A DNA stretch of 64,000 nucleotides from Lonicera japonica (GCA_021464415.1 CM038470.1:41162099-41226098), one strand, 5' to 3'. Shown: positions 11,960 through 24,690, counted from the first letter of the stretch. The notes: generated by a model not told the origin, from the sequence alone. A program made the numbers and translations.

Positions 11960-12698
11960 AACAAATAAGTAATCAATGTCTAGTTTGATGATATATATAT
12001 TAGCTAAAACTGTGCTCAGAGAGGATTTTTATATTTTTTTTTATCTCAGGAACGTTAACTAAAGGAGAGGCGAAAATTTTCAGTTGATTTCATTGACTTG
12101 GACTTTTCCAAAAAATATCTCCAAGGTGGCCCGTCATTTATTGAATTTTCATTTATAAATTTAGTTAATTTTCTTCTCTAAATTCATAAATCACACATTT
12201 TTTTTTTCTAATTAATCCTTTTTTCTTAGTTAAGCGTGTCAAAATTAGTTTTACACCAACACATCTTATTACTATAATCGCTTTGAAACATAGGGTAGAA
12301 ACTCAAATTAAAAGAAAAAAATTATGTGAGAAATTATAAAGGTATTTTGGCCAAGCATAATATAATTTAAGAGCAACTAATAGACGTTACTAATAGTTAA
12401 GTGTAAACACAAAGAAAATGAAATATGAAATGCAAACCTGAATGATTCGAAACAAAAACATAGAGTGCAAATTCAAAATATCTCAACATTGACCAACTGA
12501 GAGGCTAAAAATTTCAGTTGACTTCATTGACTTAGAATTTTTCAAAAGACTAATCTAATTAAGCTATAATTAACAACCCCCACAACCTGTAATGGGAATA
12601 CAGAGCATACATATATATATATACATTTGCTATATATAATTAGCAACCACCACTACCTCTAATTTTAAACAATTAGCAAAATCTAGCAGTGTAGCATG
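11960..12698. promoter_or_regulatory. Shared divergent promoter with duplicated W-box block
   Basis: This is the interval between the two divergent kinase start codons. A segment of about 50 bp occurs twice, at 12064-12115 and 12499-12548, both containing TTTCAGTTGA(T/C)TTCATTGACTT. TTGAC W-box cores lie at 12093-12097, 12489-12494, 12518-12523 and 12527-12532. WRKY factors bind TTGAC(C/T), which suits defence-related receptors; actual use here is inferred. Start sites were not located. Confidence 0.45.
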
Positions 12699-13521
12699 AT
12701 GCCAAGATCAAGCTTCGTTACTGGCCATGTCTTTGCTCTTCTTATTCTTCTTCTTATTATCCTTGATGCGTCTTATACCTGTACAGCCGAAACAGAGCAG
12801 TGTGCACCTTCATCCTGCGGAAATATTAGCAATATCAACTACCCTTTTCTTTGAATAAAAGGCGATCGCCGTACATGTAATAAGAGTGAACATATAATCG
12901 AACTGGCTTGCGAGGAGGATAATCGCAGCACTCTATCCATACCTCCGGGGAACAATAAATACTATGTCCAATATATATCTGATTCTTATAACAAAGATTT
13001 CGATGAATATTCTCTAACACTCCAATTGGTAGATGCAGGTCTAGACGAGGAGAATTACTGCTCCATTCCTCTCAGTTCTTTTCCATCTTCCAAGTTTCAC
13101 AGTGAACGTAGGGGGCGTGCATATGGGTTACAAACTTCAGATTCTAAAGTTTATTTTATGAGTTGTCCAACCCCTATACGATTTTCCAAAACTACTGTAA
13201 ATTACTCGAGTTGTATCAACAATATCTCTTCTGCTTCCCAAACTAATCAGCACTTTTACGCAATAGTTGATGATTTTTCAATTACATTAGACATTCCCGA
13301 CTCCTGCAACGTCAGTATTATTCACCCAATCACTAGTGATCTTGACTACAACAATCTCTCTATTTCTTATATTCACCAGAAGCTGCTACTGGGGTTTCTA
13401 GTCGAGTTGTATTCTTATGATTTTACTCAGAGCAGGTACGTATACTTTCTCGACACTAAATTTTACTTGATGATCAAAACATATCTCCTCACTAACTAGC
13501 ATATCCATTATATATGTATGT

Positions 13522-13549
13522 ACACACACACACACATATATATATATGT
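13522..13549. repeat. (CA)n/(TA)n microsatellite
   Basis: A compound dinucleotide run in intron 1 of the plus-strand kinase. Confidence 0.85.
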
Positions 13550-16500
13550 TTACAGATAAGGTAAAAGAAAATAAGTCCCTAGTTTTGACGGCATCACAGA
13601 GTTCCAGGTGTCCTCCACTTCACCTTACATTTCCTTTTCAAATACTTAAAATATCCTTACATGTCCTTATTTTTGAAAAAGAAATACATTTAGCCACCAT
13701 TGGACCTCTGATTATTTCATGGGAGCTTGAGTGAGGTCGTTGGAGGCCCGCCAATGGTCCGGCAGTGGTATGTGGAACATTTTAGAAGGAAAGAATAATG
13801 TTTAACTCAAATCGGATAGAATTGTCAATACAAAAAATATTAAAAGATAAATAATTTTTGCCTTAATCTTGGTCAACCTATTCATTTTAAATATAAATTA
13901 CAAAACATGGACTCATTTTACAAAAATATTATTTCCCTTTTTCCTTAATAAAACAGATATTATTATTCAACAACCTGCGAATTTTCAGATCGTCGTTATT
14001 TCGGGTTCTTCAAGACATGAGGGATGACCTTACATCCTGGAGGAATGATCTGAAGACAGGTAAATGTTTACGTACTCCGTCTCATTTGTTTCATAAACTA
14101 TTACACGCAAATTTCTAGCTAAGAATCGCTATTTGAATATTAAAACTTATTAATACCAACTGTTCAGTGTTTAAAAAAAAAAAAAAAAACTACTTACTCT
14201 AAGACAACATGCCAATGCAGTGTGTTGTGTCACGCTCATGTTCTGTTATTTCTTACTCATGTGGCAAATAAGTCAACACCTACCCTGAACCTATCCACTT
14301 TAGGAAAAAATAACTAAACATGAGGTAAAAGATTTTGCATCATAATATTTTTTAGAAATAATGACATAGATATCATTATTTTTTTAAAATAAAGACTTAT
14401 TTATTAATTGTATTTTAAAATAAAGACTTTGATCGAGTGCAAACTTAACTTTGCACAAAATTGTGTTTTGTGCAAACTTAAATTTACAATAAAAAAAATT
14501 TAATGCAAATTTGTTTTATGTTATGTGTTTAAATTTTTTAACAAGTATATTCTCATGTTTCATTCATAAATCTTTAAAACAACGTCAAATAAACACAAAT
14601 ACATAGTAATGTTTTAGAAAATAAGGAATGCAAACTTAACTTTTCATAATTCAAAAAAAATATTATGTGCATTTTATTAATGAATAGATTTTAAATATGT
14701 AAGTTGTTAAAATTATTTTAAAGTATTGTTAATTAAACACTTATTTATACTAATACGCTAAAAAACTTGTTGTGCAATATTAATTTTGCATGATTTCATA
14801 AGAAAATACAATTTAAAAATCTATTACAGAGTTAACTTTGCACTCCTTATGGAGTTTGGTCAAATATAGACTCTTAATTTACAAAAATATTATTCCTTGG
14901 TTCTTTTGCAGAAAACTTTTTCAAACAAGCCCTATTTTTCTATATCCCAAAAAAAATTAATAAAGGTCAGCTGGTATATACCGCGTAAAAAATAGTAGTG
15001 CTATATTTGGGCATGTCGTGTTTAAATTCTTTATTTACCATATATATATCTATATATGTTGTTGTCATGTATCAAGTGACCGAAGCTATTAAACTACTAA
15101 CGTAGTATTAGATAATCAATTCTTGTTGTGTTAAGGTCTTGCTTCAATCTCGTCCTATCGTGATAAATTTATACATGGCCATCCCTTCCTTTGTTGACCC
15201 GTTTTCAAGGGCAAGTTTCACCCCCATGGGCACGACAAATGTTGTTAAAGCAGTCGCCATATCATGTATGGGACCTGTTATAGTTAGTTGGCTACGGTTA
15301 GGACGACCATCTATACGAAAGGATCAACCTATGGAATGGAATTACAGTTTGCAGTCTTAGTTTCTACAGCGATTTTGAAGGGCAAGTTTTAAAAAGATTT
15401 TCAATATTCCTAGAGTACCACATAGCTGTACTTCAGTACAACGGTGACACTCTAGGAAGAATTCAGCCTTCATGCAATGGGGCAAAAAAATATATGAAGA
15501 ATGAATTGTATGCTTATTTGGCCCTCACTTATTAGTTCTAGAGTACAGGCCTACTGTTGGGCATAACATTATTATTTTTGCAATAATTCAAAATGTGGTC
15601 TAACATGATCCATAATAAAATTCAAAACATTCAATAGAAATTTTTTTGTGGTTGTAAAAGTGTGAAACAATGTGATATTGTAATATTCTCATTCATTCAT
15701 TATATTCTACTTTTTACTTTGAGATCTTGTAACTTTATCATAAATATCTGTTCATCTATATAAAATGATAATATTATAGAGATCTATTAACAAGACACAT
15801 AATTATACACGGTGTTAACATTATAAGCTCACCGTTAACATTATAAGCTGAGTCATACTGCCACTCTAAATCAAAAGGAGTAACTTTTACAAAGAAATAT
15901 CACTGGGATTACAAAGAATCATAACCTCCCGAAAAATCAATTGGTCTGGATAAATAATGGCATGATAAACAAAATGCAAAATAGTACGCCGTTAAGCGCT
16001 GATTGGTACCTGATTGTTAACTTTTTTTCTTTTCTTTTTTTTCAGGCGACTGGAAGAGGGTCTTCATCGACATGAGTGAGTTTTAATTAATTTTACTTGC
16101 TCTAAATATAACAAGTGACATCAATATTTTGTCTTCTATTATCTACTCTACTTAATATGAATTTTGCTATTTCTAACAGGAGAATGTAATCCCGTCTACA
16201 AAACGATAGGTGAGTTCTCATATATTTAGCACTTGCACTCTGTTTTATCAGCTCGATGGATAGAGAGAACAAATATTGGAAAACTTCAGAAGGACACATT
16301 AATTAACCACTTGCATCATCTAAGCTAATATTCAAAGCTACATTAATCACTTGAAATTTTTGTCAGAAATGTAGCTTGCATTATTTGCTAACTTGTACGT
16401 GATTTTCATGTAAAGTTAGGTCTATTCTTTCATAGTTAGGGCTTCTATAGGTATACCATGCTTGATTGCACTTGTGGTGTACCGATGTCGACGAAGACAC

Positions 16501-16601
16501 TTGTCAATAGATGATACAATCGAGAACTTCCTTCAGAGTCACAATAATTTCATGCCAATTAGGTACTCGTATTCCCAAATAAAGGAGATGACCAAAGGGT
16601 T

Positions 16602-18092
16602 TGTTGACCTTAAAGTCAATTAATCTTAATTTTGATAATTACAATAAGTTAATATTGTGTTATTTAACTCGGTTGTTCCTTTGATAATAGCCACTTTAAC
16701 CGAAACACCTTCCGACCAAGTGTAACGTCAAACCGAAGCAATCATATTCTCACACAAGCCCTACAACGGCCATTCATTCACAAGAAATCAACTTTAGAGA
16801 TTCACAAGTGATTTACAAAGTCAAATATGATCTCAACATGCCCTACTAGCTAACAAGAACAAGAAAGAACCAAGAGCATCAATCAAGTGAAGATACACGC
16901 AAGAAATTCAAGCATCACGAAGACCGAAGCATTTATATATTAAGTGAGTGCTTAGATTTTATGTAAAAGGTATCATTGATCATTTATATAGCTCATGAAA
17001 AGCTTTAACCATGACAAGATTGATCAAAACTAATTTTATCCTTGAAAACATATTTTACCGAAAACTAGTCATCTTGAATAATTCATTATAATTTTATATA
17101 AATGATTTTTGGCACAAAAACTATTTTAGAAGTCTTGGAAACCTATTTTTGACATCCCCCAAGCATTAAAATCAAATTTGGAGCCAAAATGCAAAAGTTG
17201 GAAAATTGCACAAAATCCCCAAAACCAGTGCCATGTAGCCGACTCCATGAAAATGATGGAGCCGACTCCCTCCTGGAAATGTCATGGAGCCGACTCCATG
17301 AAGTCTCAGGGAGCCGACTCCCTCAGCAAAAACTAGCCGTTAGAACTTCGCTAAATGTGCAATTTCGGCCCAATTAATTATTTATCCACTACAAACGGCT
17401 ACAATCTTTTTCCACCTATAAATATGAGTTCTTAAACTCATTTTTAACAACTTGAATGATCATATAAACTCATTTTACACATATCTTCATTATTCAAGTA
17501 TATAAGTTATTTATTGATCAATCCTTTCATTCTTTGAGCTAATATTCATTGATCAATTTTGATATCTCTTAGTGTGAGCTTCAATTGTAATTCATTATAC
17601 ACGAGAGCCATTGTACATTGGTGTTTGTCACCAAAACTTGTTCAAATCATTTTTGTGAGAGGTGTATCTCATAGAATTAGCAAGAGGGTTATCTTGTGAA
17701 AGTATTGAAGGTGTTTTCAATACTTCTGAGAGTGTGTGATAAGAATACACTTGTAGAGGTTTGGTCTTCACCCGGAAGGAGATCGGTTATAGTGGAAATT
17801 CTCGGGGAACTAACCGAGCGTGGACTAGGGGAACGCCGAACCGTGTGGACAAAAAATCTTGGACTTCGATTGGTTTAATCTTTCTTACTCAATCTCTCTA
17901 TTTAATTACTACATTATTACTTGCTTTGAGATTGTTTGATTATTTGCTCTTGTGTTGTTTATTTGCTTACATTCCTTGATAAATTTGTTTAGCAAATTGT
18001 TTTTCTTAAATATTTTCGAAAAGTTTCTAAATTCCGCATTAAGTTTTAAAAACCCTATTCACCCCCCCTCTAGGGTTGTAATCCGACCTACA
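16602..18092 (+). mobile_element. Solo LTR, 1491 bp, TSD GGGTT, in a kinase exon
   Basis: It begins TGTTGACCTT and ends GGGTTGTAATCCGACCTACA, flanked by the perfect 5-bp repeat GGGTT (16597-16601 and 18093-18097). A TATAAATA box at 17417-17424 gives plus orientation. The tail has a CACCCCCCCTCTAGGG block, common near the 3' end of long Ty1/copia (Sirevirus-like) LTRs; lineage is inferred. It contains four copies of GCCGACTCC near 17227-17325, mostly within the palindrome GGAGCCGACTCC. It contains no gag or pol, so internal DNA was lost by LTR-LTR recombination. Confidence 0.9.
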
Positions 18093-19031
18093 GGGTTCAA
18101 GGACAAATTAGGTCAAGGAGGATACGGCTCTGTTTTCAAAGCAAAGCTTCGAAGTGGCCATCTTGTTGCAATAAAATTACTTGGAAAGTCATCAAAAGCC
18201 AATGGACAAGATTTTATTAATGAAGTTGCCACCATAGGACAAATTCATCATGTTAATGTGGTCCACCTCTTTGGATATTGCACCGAGGGATCAAAACGAG
18301 CTCTTGTCTATGACTTCATGCCTAATGGTTCTCTAGATAAGTTTATTTTCTCTAAAGGAGAAAATAAGGCCCCTTTGAGTTGGGAGAGAATGTACGATAT
18401 TGCACTTGGAGTGGCTCGAGGGATTGAGTACATACACCGAGGCTGTGACATGCAAATTCTACATTTTGATATCAAACCCCACAATATTCTTCTCGATGAG
18501 AACTTTGTCCCAAAAATTTCAGACTTTGGTCTAGCAAAATTGTACTCAACGGATGATAGCATCATTTCTCTCACTGCAGCACGGGGAACGTTGGGATATA
18601 TTGCTCCTGAATTTTTTTACAAACACATTGGAGGTGTCTCGTATAAGGCTAATGTTTATAGCTTTGGTATGCTTTTGATGGAAATGGTGGGGAGAAGGAA
18701 AAATGTGAATGCATTTGCAGAGCACTCGAGCCAGATATACTTCCCCACGTGGATTTACGACCGCATTAATCAAGGAGAGGACATGGAGTTGGATGACGCA
18801 ACAGAAGAATTGAAAAGGCTAGTGAGGAAGATGACTATAGTTGCACTTTGGAGCATACAATTGAAGCCCGTGGACCGTCCTTCCATGAGCAAAGTGTTGG
18901 AAATGCTTGAAGGGGAGGCCGAGTTATTGCAAGTGCCTCCGAAGCCTACTTATTGTCCACCAGATGACCCAATTGTGGATCACGGGACATCATCATCTTC
19001 ATTTTTCCTCGAGATCAGCACAACTAGTTGA

Positions 19032-19371
19032 GCTGTTGAATTAGCTTTCTTATGCAAACTTAATCAACTACTTTGTAGTCAATACTCTAGACGATATGTA
19101 TCTAGGACTCTTCTCCTCATTATTTGCTTAGCTTTTGCTATGTCATGCTGGTATCTAGTATTTTTAATTCTAAGAAATATTTTGCAATGGGCAACGGCAA
19201 GAGATGTGAAAGACTAGTTACAGGACAAAAGGAAGATTAACAACAGTCCTTGCTTATCCAATAACTATACTAAAAAAATCTTGTTACTTCTTATTGCTTT
19301 CGAGATACACATATAGTTTTCAACATCAAACCTAGGTTTCACCGGTCCAAATGCTTAAGCAACTACCTAGG
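19032..19371. other. 3' flank of plus-strand kinase gene
   Basis: AT-rich sequence following the stop codon; no other gene seen. It ends with CTAGG (19367-19371), the left target duplication of the Athila element. Confidence 0.6.
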
Positions 19372-21232
19372 TGACGCTCGTGAAATAGTGCAATCGTATA
19401 CACCCAAGTGTAGGCGGTCAAGTTGTAATATAGACTTATGGAAGTCCGAATGTCGAACCACAGGGAGGGGACTAAAGCTTTTGTAGATCACGTGTTTAAA
19501 AAGTGAATATTGATTGATTAAAATTGTTGTGGATTGCTTTATGGAGAAATGTGTAAAACAAAACTTAAAGTTATGAGAAATTTCTAATATTTAAGGAAAG
19601 CGAAGGCTTTGGGGGTTTATTTGTTATTTATTGGGAACCATGGTTTATGAATCCAATTCGGCTCATTCATTCTCCTTATTGTGTTGCATATTGCACTTCT
19701 CATTTAGAAGTCTAGATGTTGGCGGTAAAAGATTTCGAGGAAATACAACCAATCCAACTTTACTAGGCTACCTTATGAGGGAAGACAAACACCACATTTA
19801 AGGAGACAAATAAGCAATTAGAGAGTTCTCAAATATAGGCACAAAGTATGTTTCAGTGTTGTAGGTGACAAGGGAAAAGAAAACCTTACTTTACACTTAA
19901 CCATAAGATGTGACCATATTTGAAATAAAACTCTATAATTTTATATAAAAAGCATAGCCATCCATTTATAATGGTGATTGTTGAATAATATATGCTTACT
20001 TGAAGTACTTTGTTTGCATATAAATGATTTAACTAGTACTAATCATACAAGGCATGAAGAGTCTATGTATCATTTATGTACTAAACATGTCCATTAATCA
20101 CCAAAAAACTCCATATACTAGGCATAAGGAGGCAAAAGAGATTAAAATGGAGATTCCATAATATTTATGGTGTTTTACGTCATCAAATATTATGAAATAT
20201 TATTAACATATGAGAAGCATAATTATTTAACAATACTAGGCACAGAGCTTTTAAAGAATTGGAAACTTGACTATGTTTACCTTTTAAAACAAACTCACCC
20301 CCTAGCCTTGGCTAGGTGATTCACCCCTCCATAGATGATAAAAACATGTTAAGGATGGAGTAAAATCAAAAGAACACTTGTATTAATAGATATAGAATGA
20401 GTCTATTACAAGTGAATGGAAAATACAAGAAGAATAATAAACTATCAATCTATTATCTCTCTCTTGATTTTCTCTTATTTTTACAAGAAATTAATCTTCA
20501 CAACTCTATGATGATCTTCCTTTGGATCTTGCTCTCTATTTATAGATGTATCTGAGATGGGAGCAGGTAGAGAGTAGATGACAAGTTGTTATGATGCATT
20601 GAATTTGTGTGGGAAAACCTTAGCATGAGTTCCTTGATAAAGCAAAGCGGCAATTTTGACAAGCAACCTAAAATTTCTCCAAGGTTGACAAATCGCAATA
20701 ATATGATCGATCTTACTAGTAAGATCGATCTTACTATGGGAATTTTCTCTTCTGGACTGCTGCTGGAATCTTCTGTTTGAAAAGGGTGAGGGAGTAGGAT
20801 CGATCTTACCAGTAAGATCGATCTTACTTAGGGAAGATCTTGTACTGGATCAAAGCAGGTACCATACAGTTTGCAAATGGGCCAGAGTGGGATCGATCTT
20901 ACTAGTAAGATCGATCTTACTCAGGGTCTGTTTCTTCCTGGATTTTACAAAACTGTTGAAATGAAGAAATGGAAGCTAGTAGGATCGATCTTACTACTTC
21001 AGAATGGTGTTATTTTTCATCTTCTTTCCTTGAACACTTTGGCTTTTGATCTGAAATCCATTTTTGGTGCCTTTTCATCATCAACAAATGCTTGCAAAAC
21101 ATATATTAGTACACCATTTTGCTATGAACCAACAAGTTGCAATTCGAGGTTTATTTTAGTGTGTTTAGTCATATAAGAGCACTCTAATGCTAAGAAAGGC
21201 GTATTCTTATATTCAATATAGTGCTCTTATCA
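19372..21232 (-). repeat. Athila 3' LTR
   Basis: On the minus strand it starts TGATAAGAGCAC and ends GCGTCA. A TATAAATAG box lies at 20537-20545 (minus). Near 20700-21000 are four roughly 93-bp spaced copies of GATCGATCTTAC, three of them part of the palindrome GATCGATCTTACTAGTAAG. Confidence 0.92.
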
Positions 21233-21366
21233 CACCCCCCAACTTACTACTTGCTAGTCCCTTAGCAAGTCTAAACAACTTTCCATCAAGAAGATTGCAT
21301 TGTGCCTTTTAAACCTCGAAGCTTCCAAAGAGGACGAGTGGCATTCTCGTGAAGGTTTACAGAGAT

Positions 21367-22112
21367 TGATGTGAATCGTGACCGTATTTCTATCTGATAT
21401 GATGAGTCCGTGACCCTTGACGTTAAATACGTAAGAACCTTGGAATCACGCGAAGATGATGGAGGTGGAACCTCGACCCAATCCCTAAAATGAGAATGAA
21501 CCTTGGTATTGTCGAAGACAAACAATCAATTGATGGATTAATTGATTGATAAGTCGAAGAACAACAAGAATTCAATTCTGGCTGTTCGAAGTGTTCTTAG
21601 AACACAAGAGGTGAAAAACACACTCAAATTTGTATTGATAAACAAAGCTGCCTCAAAACCTTAGAGTTGCCTCCTTTAAATAGGAGGAGAATAAACAAAC
21701 CCTAATCAAACCCTAAGGAAACCCTAAAAACGAAATAACAAAACAAGCCCAATTCTAAGGCAACAAAAATAATGGAACACTCTAAATAAGCCCAAAAACA
21801 CTCTTAGCATGCCCATCACTCTAAATACTAATTATACATAATCCTTGGGCTGCAAATAAATAAAAACAATAATAAAAACGCCCTAATTATTCTACGTCTT
21901 CTTGGCTAAGCATTATTCTCCATTCTTGTTCTCCATTTCCATGAATACTTCTCCAAGCTCCAGCTTTACTCATCAACTCTTGGACCACGATCATGAGTGC
22001 TTCCTTAATCTTCTTGGCTCTAGCTCGGGTGATTGGACCACTTGGAACCCGGATGGGATCTGCATAGTCTTCACTCCATGATCCAGCTCTTGTGCTATCC
22101 TCAGGCTCATCA
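21367..22112 (-). repeat. CRM-type 3' LTR, overlapping the pol 3' end
   Basis: Direct copy of 27801-28546. The integrase reading frame continues into it for about 226 bp and stops at 21887-21889. The polypurine tract AAGAGGAGGGGAA lies just outside (22113-22125, minus). Confidence 0.92.
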
Positions 22113-24690
22113 TTCCCCTCCTCTTGAAAAGGAATTGTCCTCAATTCGTCCCCGGTACTAAACGAACTTAGGTCAGCGACATTAAATGTAGCACTTACAT
22201 TATACTCGCCTGGTAGATCAAGTTTATATGTATTGTCATTGATCCTTTGCACAACTTGAAACGGTCCATCTCCTCTCGGTAAAAGCTTAGAACGCCGTTG
22301 AACTGGAAAGCGTTCCTTCCTCAAGTGCAACCAAACCCAATCTCCTGTTTCGTAAACCATCTTCTTCTTCCTTTGTTGGCTTGTCGCACATATTGCTCGG
22401 TTCTTCTCTCAATGTTTTGCCTTGCCTTATCATGAATCTGTCTAACAAACTCAGCTTTCTTCCTGCCATCTAGGTTAGCATGCTCAACAGGTAATGGTAA
22501 TAAATCCAAAGGAGCCAATGGATTAAAACCATACACAATCTCAAAAGGAGAAAACTTGGATGCAGAATGAACAGATCGATTATATGCAAACTCAACATGA
22601 GGCAAACATTCTTCCCACTCTTTCAAGTTCTTCTTAATTATGGCACGTAACAAAGTGGATAAAGTTCTATTTACTACTTCCGTTTGGCCATCAGTTTGGG
22701 GGTGACATGTAGTAGAAAACAACAATTTAGTACCCAACTTTCCCCACAAAGTCTTCCAAAAGTAGCTCAAAAACTTTGCATCCCTATCAGAAACTATGGT
22801 TCTAGGCATGCCATGCAAACGCACAATTTCTTTGAAGAACAAATTAGCAATTCATGGTGCATCATCAGTTTTATGACAAGCAATGAAATGAGCCATTTTA
22901 GAAAATCTATCAACCACCACGAAAACAGAATCATTCCCATGTTTAGTCCTAGGCAAACCCAACACAAAATCCATAGAAATATCAACCCAAGGGTCACTAG
23001 GAATGGGCAATGGAGTATACAAACCATGGGGATTTAACTTAGACTTTGCCTTCTTACAAGTAACACATCTCTCACATATTCTTTCAACATCTCTTTTCAT
23101 GTGAGGCCAAAAGAAGTGTTCTTGCAATACTGCTAAAGTCTTAGCTATACCAAAGTGTCCCATTAAACTCCCACCATGTGCTTCTTTCACAAACAATTCG
23201 CGCAATGAACATTTAGGCACACAAAGTTTGTTTTCACGCATTAGAAATCCATCATGCCTAAAGTACTTATCAAATGCTAATTTTTCACATGCATTAAATA
23301 TATCTCGAAAATCAGCATCATCACAACACAAATCCTTGATGTATTCAAACCCAAGCAATTTAGCATCTAAAGTAGCAATTAAAGTATACCTGTGTGATAA
23401 AGCATCCGCTACAACATTCTCTTTACCTTGCTTATACTTGATCACATATGGAAATGTCTCTATGAACTCCACCAACTTGGCATGGCGCTTGTTTAGCTTT
23501 TGCTGCCCCTTCAAGTGCTTCAATGATTCATGACCCGTGTGAATCACGAACTCCTTTGGCCAAAGATAGTGCCGCCAGGTATCCAACGATCTCACTAACG
23601 CATAAAGCTCCTTGTCGTAGGTAGGGTAATTTAAGGTCGCCCCACCTAGCTTCTCACTAAAGTATGCTATTGGCCTTCCTTCCTCCATAAGAACATCACC
23701 AATTCCATTTCCTGAAGCATCGCATTCAATTTCAAAAGTCTTTGCAAAGTTAGGCAAAGATAACAAAGGGGCGTTACTTAGCTTGCTTTTTAGTAATTCG
23801 AATGCCTTCTCTTGCTCCTCTCCCCATTTGAATCCCACATTCTTTTTGATTACTTCAGTCAATGGCGCTACAATAGTACTAAAGTCCTTCACGAATCGCC
23901 GATAGAAACTAGCAAGTCCATGGAAACTCCGCACTTGCCCAACACTTGTAGGACTTTGCCATTCTTGAATAGCCTTCACCTTTTCTTTATCAACCTGAAT
24001 CCCTTGTGCACTCACAACAAAACCAAGAAATACAAGCTTATCCGTGCAAAAGGTGCACTTCTTCAGGTTAGCATATAACTTCTCCTTTCGCAAGACATCC
24101 AAAACATATTTTAATTGAATTACGTGGTCATCTAGACTCTTGCTATAGATAAGAATATCATCAAAATAGACTACAACAAACCTGCCTATAAAAGGTCTCA
24201 AAACATGGTTCATTAATCTCATGAAAGTGCTAGGTGCATTAGTCAAACCAAAAGGCATAACTAACCATTCATATAATCCATATTTTGTTTTAAAGGTTGT
24301 TTTCCATTCATCTCCTTCTTTCATCCTAATTTGATGATATCCACTTTTCAAATCAATTTTAGAGAATATACTAGACCCATGCAACTCATCAAGCATATCA
24401 TCTAAACGTGGAATGGGATGACGATATTTTACCGTGATATTATTTATGGCTCGGCAGTCCACGCACATTTTCCATGTTCCATCCTTTTTTGGCACTAGCA
24501 AAACTGGCACCGCACATGGGCTCATACTCTCTCTCACATACCCTTTCTCCAACAGCTCCGTAACTTGCCTTTGAAGTTCTTTCGTTTCCTCCGGATTACT
24601 CCTATAGGCTGGCCGGTTTGGAATGTAGGCCCCGGGTACAAAATCAATTTGGTGTTCTATTCCTCGGATGGGTGGTAAACCGCTTGCGTA
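21887..24690 (-). pseudogene. CRM pol: RT, RNase H, integrase; stop and frameshift
   Basis: Reverse transcriptase ([30 protein letters not shown], catalytic YFDDILIYS), RNase H ([24 protein letters not shown]) and integrase with HHCC zinc domain ([31 protein letters not shown]) and D,D-E core ([39 protein letters not shown]). A TGA at 22849-22851 after HKTDDAP interrupts integrase, and a one-base shift near 22360-22370 separates the last 157 residues ([37 protein letters not shown]). The C terminus is encoded across the polypurine tract and inside the 3' LTR, which I recall as a CRM trait. All catalytic residues I checked are present. Confidence 0.88.
22113..22125 (-). other. Polypurine tract inside codons
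   Basis: AAGAGGAGGGGAA on the minus strand directly precedes the 3' LTR. It also encodes part of the sequence PFQEEGNDEP, so primer function and protein coding overlap. Confidence 0.75.

Larger units (their letters stand above)
12699..19031 (+). pseudogene. LRK10-like receptor kinase, stop codon and LTR insertion
   Basis: Plus-strand paralogue of the minus-strand kinase. Exon 1 (12699-13435; another ATG at 12696) encodes a signal peptide and GUB_WAK ectodomain (CAPSSCGNISNINYPF), with an in-frame TGA at 12852-12854 directly after NYPFL. Small exons follow at 13989-14059, 16046-16075 and 16180-16209. The last exon is 16436-16601 plus 18098-19031, split by a solo LTR. Junction phases agree throughout (2, 1, 1, 1) with GT-AG sites. 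The last exon gives a membrane helix (VRASIGIPCLIALVVYRC), RRRHLS juxtamembrane, then the kinase: GQGGYG loop, [23 protein letters not shown]. Subdomain IX reads ANVYSFG where the family has SDVYSFG, losing an invariant Asp. There are no stops in the final 934 nt. It ends STTS-stop. Confidence 0.85.

Noticed and set aside
14929..14965. Possible small exon in the plus-strand kinase intron
   Set aside because: An acceptor-like TTGCAG exists and the frame is open, but the donor is weak and the flanking exons already join in phase.
15139..15360. 73-codon frame within the plus-strand kinase gene as an extra exon
   Set aside because: Phases of the exons at 14059 and 16046 join directly without it, and neither strand of this frame matches a protein I know.
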